This document shows positions 1-5,815 of a DNA stretch of 7,105 bases, piece after piece. How positions within the stretch are numbered: the stretch's first letter is position 1; every line of letters starts with the position of its first letter. Below the pieces are notes generated by a model. The model was not told the DNA's origin. It saw only the letters and a program-made list of their open reading frames with translations, and did no database searches. Source of the stretch: CAZMGD01 sp964565705. Lineage in GTDB: Bacteria > Actinomycetota > Acidimicrobiia > Acidimicrobiales > Ilumatobacteraceae. The stretch covers positions 1-7,105 of the forward strand of contig CAZMGD010000157.1 of the NCBI GenBank assembly GCA_964565705.1, written 5' to 3'. The position numbers and the translations under genes are program-made.

Positions 1-639
1 GTGGGGCGTGTGGTAGCTGTCGCCCATGAAGTTCTCGGCGCCGATCTTCCAGTTGGCATCGACGCGCCACCGCTGCGGACCGTGGAACTCCATGCCGGCG
101 TCGCTCTGCTTGGTGTAGAAGTCGAGGTAGAAGCCGAATTCGCCGAGCCACGTGTCGAAGTCGGGCGCGTCGTCGTCGAGGGAGGCGAAGATCAATCCGT
201 TGCGCACCGCAACGGCCGGGGCAGGGAGCAACGCCTGGCCCTGCTTGATGAACCCGTCGTCACCGCCGTATGCGTCCTGGTGGAACGGCAGCCCGGCGAG
301 GGTGCCGTCGTTCTTGTAGGTCCACGCGTGATACGGGCAGCGGAACGTCGACGCTGTGCCGCGCTCGGACCGGCACACCTGCATGCCCCGGTGGACGCAC
401 ATGTTGAACATGACGTGGATGACTCCGGCGCTGTCTCGCGTGACCAAGAACGAGTCGGCGAGGATGTTGCGCACGACGAAGTCGTCGGGCCGGGCGATCT
501 CGGACTCGTGGGCGAGGAAGACCCAGGCGCGGGAGAACAGCCGGTCGCGTTCGAGCTCGAAGGTGGCCTCGTCGTTGTAGAGGTAGGCGGGGATGAGGCC
601 GTTGCGCACGGACTCCGCGACGCCATGGATGTCGGTCAT
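1..639 (-). CDS. Rieske aromatic ring-hydroxylating oxygenase, alpha subunit (5' part only)
   Basis: This is the N-terminal 213 residues of the terminal oxygenase alpha subunit, which receives electrons from a ferredoxin/reductase and inserts O2 into an aromatic ring; the 3' end lies outside the window. The [2Fe-2S] Rieske motif is complete: C81-x-H83 (CVHRGMQVC) and C101-x2-H104 (CPYHAWTY). The catalytic domain begins with NWKIGAENFMGDSYH, in which E202-N203-F204, D207 (the Asp that bridges the Rieske and mononuclear iron sites in neighbouring subunits) and H210 (first Fe ligand) match the family. The second His ligand would fall just past the window edge. The ATG at 639 is chosen for an AGGAG seven bases upstream and a family-like N-terminus. 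It follows the aldolase-family gene by 22 bp and is probably cotranscribed with it. Family is certain; substrate and the beta, ferredoxin and reductase partners are not visible. Confidence 0.94.
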   Translation of the reverse strand, partial: MTDIHGVAESVRNGLIPAYLYNDEATFELERDRLFSRAWVFLAHESEIARPDDFVVRNILADSFLVTRDSAGVIHVMFNMCVHRGMQVCRSERGTASTFRCPYHAWTYKNDGTLAGLPFHQDAYGGDDGFIKQGQALLPAPAVAVRNGLIFASLDDDAPDFDTWLGEFGFYLDFYTKQSDAGMEFHGPQRWRVDANWKIGAENFMGDSYHTPH

Positions 640-646
640 ACGTCTG

Positions 647-651
647 CTCCT
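647..651 (-). promoter_or_regulatory. ribosome binding site of the Rieske oxygenase gene
   Basis: AGGAG on the minus strand, seven bases before the ATG at 639. It sits inside the 22-bp gap after the aldolase-family stop codon, so it decides the start and implies independent initiation within one transcript. Confidence 0.75.
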
Positions 652-661
652 GTTCCGTCAG

Positions 662-1414
662 TCAATCGTTGTCGGCCAAGCCGCGTCCGTCGGCGTCGAG
701 TGCTGCGACGTGATGGCGCCACAGCGTCGTCTCGTTGAACCCTGCTCCGAGGTCGGGCAGCTCGGCGCGGTCATCGGCCGGGATGGCGATCGGCGTGCCT
801 CCCGCCCGCTGCACGGCGAGGCTCATGCGCGCCAACGTGTCGACATGGAGCGCGTTGAGCACGGCCTCCGGCACGGTGGTCCCGGTCGTCACGAGGCCGT
901 GTCCGTGGAGCACCATCGCGGTTGCCGAGCCGAGGGATTCTGCCATCGCGACGCCAGCCGCTTCGGTCCTGATCAGGATCGATCGACGATGCAGCGCGAT
1001 GCCCTGCTCGGCGAGCCGCATCGCCGGAATGTTGTAGGCACCGAACAGCGGCACCAGCGGCGTTCCGGCGAGACTGGCGACGACGACATCGGGCGGGTGT
1101 GCGTGGACCACGCACCTCACGTCCGGGCGAGCGGCGAGCACAGCGGTGTGGATCGGCAGTTCGCTCGGCGGCACGAACGCGCCTGTGGGGTCGTCGACGA
1201 CCTGTCCTGTGGCGATGTCCACCAGTCGAACGTCGCTGGGAAGCGTGAACCGCAGACCGGACTCGTTGCTCCCTCTGCAGCGAATCAGGGCGTGCCCGTC
1301 GTCGATGCGGAGGCTGACGTGCCCGAGGATGTCTTCGACTGCGTTGCGGTGCGCCAGGACCCGACAGGCGACAGCGATCTCGCGCCGCCGCACCTCGAGA
1401 CGCTGGTCATCCAT
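662..1414 (-). CDS. class II aldolase/adducin family protein (aldolase or decarboxylase)
   Basis: A 250-residue cytosolic protein of the zinc-dependent class II aldolase/adducin family, close to the usual length. Visible active-site candidates are E85 in PPSELPIH (catalytic Glu position), H104 and H106 in VVHAHPP (zinc ligands) and H172 in LHGHGLVT (third zinc ligand). The N-terminal half carries the usual LAHRNAVEDILGHVSLR segment. The family includes sugar-phosphate aldolases and also decarboxylases of aromatic catabolism, such as those acting on 3,4-dihydroxyphthalate and 2,3-dihydroxy-p-cumate. Because the next gene, 22 bp downstream, encodes a Rieske oxygenase and a divergent IclR regulator lies upstream, I favour an aromatic-pathway decarboxylase or aldolase; this is inference. 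The open frame extends upstream to 1675, but the ATG at 1414 has AGAGGG six bases before it and gives the family length. Confidence 0.92.
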   Translation of the reverse strand: MDDQRLEVRRREIAVACRVLAHRNAVEDILGHVSLRIDDGHALIRCRGSNESGLRFTLPSDVRLVDIATGQVVDDPTGAFVPPSELPIHTAVLAARPDVRCVVHAHPPDVVVASLAGTPLVPLFGAYNIPAMRLAEQGIALHRRSILIRTEAAGVAMAESLGSATAMVLHGHGLVTTGTTVPEAVLNALHVDTLARMSLAVQRAGGTPIAIPADDRAELPDLGAGFNETTLWRHHVAALDADGRGLADND

Positions 1415-1420
1415 CGGGCA

Positions 1421-1426
1421 CCCTCT
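1421..1426 (-). promoter_or_regulatory. ribosome binding site of the aldolase-family gene
   Basis: AGAGGG on the minus strand, six bases before the ATG at 1414. It supports this start over longer readings of the same open frame, which run on through the divergent spacer into the IclR gene. Confidence 0.65.
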
Positions 1427-1434
1427 TCTCTCGA

Positions 1435-1456
1435 TATGCCAGCATACGGAAATGCT
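1435..1456. promoter_or_regulatory. overlapping inverted repeats, candidate IclR operator
   Basis: Two perfect inverted repeats share bases. TATGC-CA-GCATA covers 1435-1446, and AGCAT-acggaa-ATGCT covers 1441-1456. They lie in an A/T-richer part of the divergent spacer, 20-40 bp upstream of the aldolase-family ATG. IclR-type regulators commonly bind palindromes in the spacer between their own gene and the divergent target, so this is the best operator candidate. No binding consensus could be tested. Confidence 0.45.
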
Positions 1457-1479
1457 ACTTCGTCTCTGCGGAAGCACAA
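1452..1479 (-). promoter_or_regulatory. possible promoter of the aldolase-Rieske operon
   Basis: On the minus strand TTGTGC (1479-1474) and TAGCAT (1457-1452) are separated by 16 bp and resemble weak -35 and -10 boxes. The -10 overlaps the right arm of the inverted repeat at 1441-1456, a layout in which a bound regulator would block polymerase. The -35 match is poor (TTG only), so this is tentative. Confidence 0.3.
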
Positions 1480-1491
1480 GGCCGGTCGGCG

Positions 1492-1519
1492 CCGCCACAT
1501 CGACACCGCCACATCGGCA
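1492..1519. repeat. 14-bp tandem direct repeat upstream of the IclR gene
   Basis: CCGCCACATCGACA (1492-1505) is followed directly by CCGCCACATCGGCA (1506-1519), 13 of 14 identical. It lies 23-50 bp before the IclR start codon, where a promoter or regulator site would be expected. Its 14-bp period is not a multiple of the helical turn, and its role is unknown. Confidence 0.6.
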
Positions 1520-1528
1520 CCGACGCAC

Positions 1529-1534
1529 TAGCTT
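1529..1534 (+). promoter_or_regulatory. possible -10 element for a leaderless IclR transcript
   Basis: TAGCTT fits TAnnnT and ends seven bases before the ATG at 1542. No Shine-Dalgarno sequence precedes that ATG. In actinobacteria this spacing is typical of leaderless mRNAs whose first base is the start codon. This is an inference from spacing only. Confidence 0.3.
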
Positions 1535-1541
1535 GACGGCG

Positions 1542-2321
1542 ATGAACGACCGGGTGTCCGACCCGCCCGCGCGCAGTTCGGTGGACAACGCCCTGCACAT
1601 GCTCCTCTTGCTGAACACCCACGAGGAGTTGCGCCTGACCGAGATGGCCACACTGTTGGAGGTCTCGCCGAGCACAGCCCATCGGCTGGTGCGCTCGCTG
1701 CAGCGTCACGGTTTTGCGGAGCAGGACCCTGCGAGCAAGCTCTATCGAGCAGGTCGCGCGTTGTCCTCGGCCGACCCGATCCTGCGCAAGGCCGTGCTGC
1801 GCGAGGGCACCACGACGCTGCACGCGATCACCGCCGCCACCGGCGAGACCTCCCACCTCGCCGTGCTCGAGGGCAGTTCGGTCCGCTACCTCAGCGCTGT
1901 CGAAGGGTCGCGAGCCGTGCGCGTCTCGTCGCGGGTCGGCCAGGTGCTTCCCGCACACTGCAGTTCGGTGGGCAAAGCGATGCTCGCGCTCCACAGCGAT
2001 GCCGACCTTCGACTGCTCTACCCGCCCTCCTCGGCGCTCGAGGTGCGCACTCCCGCGTCGATCGCCTCGTTCGAGGAGCTGATGCTCGAGCTGGGCCGCG
2101 TGCGCAGCAGGGGCTATGCGTGCAACGACGCCGAGAGCGAGTCTGGCGTCGCGGCGGTCGCCGCAGCCATCGTCGTCGACGGCCGCGCGATCGCGGCGGT
2201 GAGCTGTGCCATGCCGACTGATCGGATGAGTGATCCGGTGCTCACGTCCACCGTCGCCGCCGTGACGACGTTCGCCCGGGAGCTCAGCGAAGCGATCAGC
2301 AGATCCTCGAACCCGAGCTGA
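1542..2321 (+). CDS. IclR-family transcriptional regulator
   Basis: A 259-residue DNA-binding regulator of normal IclR length. The N-terminal winged helix-turn-helix covers about residues 12-72: LTEMATLLEVSPSTAHRLVR is the helix-turn-helix, followed by the wing GFAEQDPASKLYRAG. The C-terminal effector-binding domain (about 78-255) shows the family signatures LPAHCSSVGKAMLA (136-149) and RGYACNDAESESGVAAVAA (from 190). The gene is divergent from the aldolase-Rieske pair across 127 bp, so it most likely regulates that operon and itself in response to an aromatic substrate or intermediate. IclR proteins can repress or activate; which applies here cannot be read from sequence. The ATG at 1542 lacks a clear ribosome site. 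A TTG three codons upstream is possible, but an earlier start would run through the repeat-bearing spacer. Confidence 0.95.
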   Translation: MNDRVSDPPARSSVDNALHMLLLLNTHEELRLTEMATLLEVSPSTAHRLVRSLQRHGFAEQDPASKLYRAGRALSSADPILRKAVLREGTTTLHAITAATGETSHLAVLEGSSVRYLSAVEGSRAVRVSSRVGQVLPAHCSSVGKAMLALHSDADLRLLYPPSSALEVRTPASIASFEELMLELGRVRSRGYACNDAESESGVAAVAAAIVVDGRAIAAVSCAMPTDRMSDPVLTSTVAAVTTFARELSEAISRSSNPS

Positions 2322-2326
2322 CCACC

Positions 2327-2383
2327 GGTCGCCAGCCACGACGCGCCACAAGCCGCGGAGGGCGTTCAACTGGGCTGGCGACC
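2327..2383. terminator. inverted repeat at convergent gene ends, possible bidirectional terminator
   Basis: GGTCGCCAGCC (2327-2337) and GGCTGGCGACC (2373-2383) are perfect 11-bp inverted complements with a 35-base loop. The left arm starts five bases after the IclR stop codon. The right arm lies in the last codons of the response-regulator gene, which converges from the other side. There is no T-tract, as is common for high-GC bacteria. The long loop weakens the case for a classical intrinsic terminator. Confidence 0.45.
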
Positions 2384-3055
2384 AGGGTCATCGCCGCTCG
2401 CGCCCAGACCGACCTCGCGGGCGCGGACGATGGCATGGGATCGATCGACGACCTGGAGCTTGGTCAGGATGTTCGACAGGTGGTTGCGCACCGTCTTCGG
2501 TGAGACGGACAAGCGGCGAGCGATGGTGGCGTTGTCGTGGCCGCGGGCGACCTGTTCGAGCACCTCGACCTCGCGGTCGGTGAGCTGGGGGAACGGCGAT
2601 GCGGCGGGCGCCCGGGCGCGCAACATGTCGGCGACGGCGCGCGCCGCGATCGCGGGTCCGAGGAGCACCTCGCCGTTGGCGACCGCCCGCACCGCCCGCT
2701 CGATCTCGTCGGGACCGGCGCCTTTCAGCAGGTAGCCCCGTGCTCCGGCACGCATCGACGCGAACACCGAGTCGTCATCATCGAGCATCGTCACGACGAG
2801 CACCCCGACCCCGGGATGCTGGCGGCTCAGGTCACGGGTCGCTTCCACTCCGGACGAGTCGCCGAGATGCAGGTCCATGATGACGACATCGACGGGTGTC
2901 TCCTGAGAGGCCGAGGCGACCACGTCGAGGGCGGCGAGCGCCGAGTCGGCCTCTCCCACCACGTCGAAGCCCTGCAACGAGCCCAGCAGTGCCGCCATTC
3001 CCATGCGGAACACCGGGTGGTCGTCGACCACCACGACGCGCACCGGCCCGGTCAC
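2366..3055 (-). CDS. NarL/LuxR-family two-component response regulator
   Basis: A 229-residue cytosolic response regulator with an N-terminal receiver domain (about 5-122) and a C-terminal LuxR-type helix-turn-helix (about 157-218). Receiver residues are intact: acidic pocket D11-D12, phosphoacceptor D61 (VVIMDLHLGDSSG), T89 (VVTMLDDDD) and K111 (GYLLKGAG). The output domain shows LTDREVEVLEQVARGHDNAT and SPKTVRNHLSNILTKLQV, the recognition-helix region of NarL proteins. It starts with GTG at 3055, whose bases overlap the TGA of the kinase gene (GTGA), so translation is probably coupled to the kinase, its cognate phosphodonor. It is the last gene of a four-gene operon. Target promoters are unknown; autoregulation upstream of 6503 would be the first guess. 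Confidence 0.96.
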   Translation of the reverse strand: MTGPVRVVVVDDHPVFRMGMAALLGSLQGFDVVGEADSALAALDVVASASQETPVDVVIMDLHLGDSSGVEATRDLSRQHPGVGVLVVTMLDDDDSVFASMRAGARGYLLKGAGPDEIERAVRAVANGEVLLGPAIAARAVADMLRARAPAASPFPQLTDREVEVLEQVARGHDNATIARRLSVSPKTVRNHLSNILTKLQVVDRSHAIVRAREVGLGASGDDPGRQPS

Positions 3056-5133
3056 GACCGACCGCCGGCGCCGAGAGGGAAGCGGGCCTCGACACGGGTA
3101 CCGCGCGGCTCGATGGCAGAAACGTCGACGGTGCCCCCGACGCCTTCGGCCCACTCGCGCATCGAGGTGAGGCCGACGCCGCGGCGCGCGCAGGGATCGA
3201 GGCCGACGCCGTCGTCGGTGACGCTGAGTACGAGGTCGGCACCGTGCGTGACGCACACCGCGCACCCGGTCGCCGCCGCGTGGCGGTGGACGTTGCGCAC
3301 CGCCTCGGAGGCGATGCCGTACGCGGCAGCGCCGACCGCCGGATCGAGGTCGACGAGGCCGTCGGTCGCGCTGACCGACACGGCCAATCCGTTGGCGCGG
3401 TAGCGGCCAGCGATCTCGTGCAACGCCTGGATCAGGCCCTGATCGTCGAGCGCCGGAGGGACCAGGCCGCGTGCGAGGTCGCGTACGTCGTCGACGCGCG
3501 CGTCGAGCTCCACGGCGAGGCGGTCGAGCAACTCGGCCGCGGCGTCGGGATCGGCGTCGAGCAGGTTTCGCCCGGCACGGAGGCCGAGCCCGACGCCGGC
3601 TAATGCGGGCCCGAGCCCGTCGTGCAGCTCCCTGCGCAGCACCCGCCGCTCCTCGTCGCGGACGGCGACGATGCGTTCCCGTGACTCCGCCAGCGCTCTG
3701 GCCGTACTCGCCAAGTGCACCGCCGCGGCGAGCAGCGGGGTGAGGTCGTCGAGCGAGACGAGGGTCGCGGCATCGAGTCGTTCGCCAGGCCGCGGCCAGG
3801 CCACCAGACTGCCGACGACGGCCTGCTGGTGGACGAGCTGACGCTCGACAGGCGCGCCGGCAGGAGCGCTGTCGCCGGCCATCGCGAGCCTGCCGCCGTC
3901 GGGATCGTCGACGACGATCGCGCCGAGGCGGAGTGAGCGATGAACGAGGTTCGTGAGGCTGTCGATCAGCTCGTCGTCGTCGGACGCTGAGCCGAACTCT
4001 CGCCCGACCCGCAGTGCCAGGACGGACGGCTGCGTGACGTCACCGCGCACCAGCCGGTCGACCCTGATCTGGAGCCAGCCACGCAACGGCAGGAACCCGG
4101 CCACGACGACGCTCGTCGCCACCACCTGCTGCAACCCCGGTCGCGCCGGCACGATCGCGTCCGTGACGGTGACGACGGTCACCGTGGCCACGATCACCAA
4201 CATGGTCAACAGCGACCAGAGCACGGCTCGGCTGACCGCCATCTCGATGCCCCACATGCGCTGACGGAGCACGACGACGAGGACAGCGGCCGGCAGGAAC
4301 GCCTGTGAGAGCAGGTGAGACACCGCGGTGAATTCGACCGGGAAGCGTTCGACTGCGTCCTCCGGCAGCGCCAGCGGTAAGAACGACACGGTCATCAGGG
4401 CAGTGGCGACCGCCAACCATCCCAGACCCCGCCGTTGTTCGTCGGGCAGCACCAGCCAACGGCGGACGACGCCCCCGACCGCGACGGCGCCGAGCACGCA
4501 CGCGAGCGTCCACTGGGCTTGCGACCATCCGTCGACGGTGTCCGACCACCACTGCGAATGAACCGCGAACGGTGCCATCGAGTCCTCGAACGGCCACGGG
4601 AACGGATCGGTGAGCCGACCGAGCATCATCCAGGCGATGAGCAGCGCGCCGGCGATCACCGCCGCGGTCGTGAACCATCCGAGCGGGCGTAGGCGCTCGC
4701 GCACGAGCCACGGGAGGATCACGATCAGAGCGAGCGTGCCGGGTATCCAGGTCGCCGACTCCAGCCACCGGATCACGCCCAGCGGCGGGAGATCGGGCCG
4801 ATCGAGGACCATCGACGCCCACCCGGCGCCGACGCCGGCGAGTCCGCCGCCGACCGCCGTCACCGCCAGGATCCAAGCGACCGGATGACGACAGCGCCGC
4901 AAGAGCAACCACGCGACCACCCCATAGACGAGCGCGTCGGTGATGTCGACGACGGTGTACCACCGGAACGCGTCCCAGGGTGGGTGGGCCACGATCCACA
5001 GCAACGCGGCGGTTGCGGCCAGACCGATGCAGGTGACCAGAACGACCCGGGCGGCAACCGGGCTGCCTCCCGCGCCCCGCTCCCCGGTGGGGGCCAGGAT
5101 CATGCGCTCGCGCTGGTCCACGCCGTCCGGCAT
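3052..5133 (-). CDS. multi-pass membrane sensor histidine kinase (HisKA_3 / HATPase type)
   Basis: A 693-residue NarX/DesK-class sensor kinase. About ten hydrophobic helices fill residues 29-352 and satisfy the positive-inside rule, with both ends in the cytoplasm. The longest outside loop (about 172-206) is rich in Trp, Phe and Pro and is a candidate sensing surface. A GAF-like linker (about 375-475) precedes the HisKA_3 dimerisation helix with phospho-accepting H504 in RRELHDGLGPALAG. The ATPase domain has the N-box around N614 (SEAVRNVHRHA), the G1 box DDGVGLD (from 640) and the G2-like RGVGLTSM. It autophosphorylates and should pass phosphate to the response regulator encoded next, whose GTG overlaps its TGA. 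The ATG at 5133 lies four bases after the stop of the upstream membrane-protein gene. A GTG at 5151 is an alternative but has AGGG almost touching it. The signal is unknown. Confidence 0.94.
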   Translation of the reverse strand: MPDGVDQRERMILAPTGERGAGGSPVAARVVLVTCIGLAATAALLWIVAHPPWDAFRWYTVVDITDALVYGVVAWLLLRRCRHPVAWILAVTAVGGGLAGVGAGWASMVLDRPDLPPLGVIRWLESATWIPGTLALIVILPWLVRERLRPLGWFTTAAVIAGALLIAWMMLGRLTDPFPWPFEDSMAPFAVHSQWWSDTVDGWSQAQWTLACVLGAVAVGGVVRRWLVLPDEQRRGLGWLAVATALMTVSFLPLALPEDAVERFPVEFTAVSHLLSQAFLPAAVLVVVLRQRMWGIEMAVSRAVLWSLLTMLVIVATVTVVTVTDAIVPARPGLQQVVATSVVVAGFLPLRGWLQIRVDRLVRGDVTQPSVLALRVGREFGSASDDDELIDSLTNLVHRSLRLGAIVVDDPDGGRLAMAGDSAPAGAPVERQLVHQQAVVGSLVAWPRPGERLDAATLVSLDDLTPLLAAAVHLASTARALAESRERIVAVRDEERRVLRRELHDGLGPALAGVGLGLRAGRNLLDADPDAAAELLDRLAVELDARVDDVRDLARGLVPPALDDQGLIQALHEIAGRYRANGLAVSVSATDGLVDLDPAVGAAAYGIASEAVRNVHRHAAATGCAVCVTHGADLVLSVTDDGVGLDPCARRGVGLTSMREWAEGVGGTVDVSAIEPRGTRVEARFPLGAGGRS

Positions 5134-5137
5134 GCCG

Positions 5138-5815
5138 TCAGACTGGCACACCCTCGCGCTCGGAGCGGACGAACGAGACGCCCGCGGCGAGCAACCACAG
5201 CGACGCCGGCAACAGCGCCAAGTACTGCAGCGGCACCACCTGGGTCACGCCGATCAGGCCGGCTGCGGCCAGGCTCGTCCGGCCGAGGCGACGGCTCACC
5301 GAACCGCGCCGCCCGGCCAGCGCGACGGCTCCCGCCGTCAAGCCGACGCCGGCCCACACCCAACCCATCGTGGCGAAGATGGCCGCGTTGGCGCCGATCG
5401 TGTCCGGATCGGTCTGATCAGCGTCGGCCAGGCCGGAGTACAGCTCGGTGCTGATGCCACTGCCGACCAGGCACATGCCGGCGGTGAGCAGCAGACCGGC
5501 AGCGACCACGCCAGGGACAAGGCTGCCGGCCGGTTCCTGCTGCCCCAGGCGACGCTTGAGACCGAGGGCGAACAGCACGAGGGCGGCGGCGGTGCCGACG
5601 CCGGTGACCTGGTACGCCCAGACGAGCCACTCGTCGCCTTGCACCTCGGCGACCAATCGGGCGTTGTCGGCCAGCGCATCCTCGCCAGGGTCGATCGCGG
5701 TGGCGATCACGATCGTCAGCAGGCCGCCCACGCCGGCGACGATGCCCGCCCAGCTCCAGCCCGCCGAGCTCCGGCCGGCCGCCGCCGCGGGGTGGTGGGG
5801 CGGCACCGCAACCAT
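5138..5815 (-). CDS. six-helix membrane protein of unknown function in the signalling operon
   Basis: A 225-residue integral membrane protein; I do not recognise its family. After an Ala/Pro-rich, His-containing N-terminus, hydrophobic segments lie at about 23-42, 65-86, 99-120, 142-168 and a long one at 181-217 that probably makes two passes. Arg/Lys-rich stretches (LKRRLGQQ and GRRGSVSRRLGR) fall on the cytoplasmic side and acidic loops (about 43-62 and 122-140) outside, a consistent six-helix topology. The start is ATG at 5815, which overlaps the upstream lipoprotein stop (TGATG); a GTG at 5818 would give a GTGA overlap and one more residue. It ends four bases before the kinase start. The tight coupling suggests it is an accessory component of the sensor, or a transporter or redox partner it monitors. 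No catalytic motif is visible. Confidence 0.85.
   Translation of the reverse strand: MVAVPPHHPAAAAGRSSAGWSWAGIVAGVGGLLTIVIATAIDPGEDALADNARLVAEVQGDEWLVWAYQVTGVGTAAALVLFALGLKRRLGQQEPAGSLVPGVVAAGLLLTAGMCLVGSGISTELYSGLADADQTDPDTIGANAAIFATMGWVWAGVGLTAGAVALAGRRGSVSRRLGRTSLAAAGLIGVTQVVPLQYLALLPASLWLLAAGVSFVRSEREGVPV

Noticed and set aside
1..738. Long plus-strand open frame opposite the Rieske oxygenase gene
   Set aside because: Its protein has no recognisable motif and is the antisense of a clear Rieske domain. Long antisense frames are expected in high-GC coding DNA.
593..1531. Plus-strand open frame of 312 codons opposite the aldolase-family gene
   Set aside because: The product is an Arg/Val/Asp-rich shadow, while the minus strand carries the conserved zinc-site motifs.
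1455..2369. Minus-strand open frame of 304 codons opposite the IclR gene
   Set aside because: It runs through the divergent spacer and has a repetitive Arg/Gly/His composition. The IclR reading has both family domains intact.
2537..3403. Plus-strand open frame spanning the regulator-kinase junction
   Set aside because: Antisense shadow of two well-supported genes, with no domain and no ribosome site.
4040..4999. Minus-strand open frame of 319 codons inside the kinase gene
   Set aside because: An out-of-frame, Arg-rich translation of the membrane domain. The kinase frame gives ten clean hydrophobic helices.
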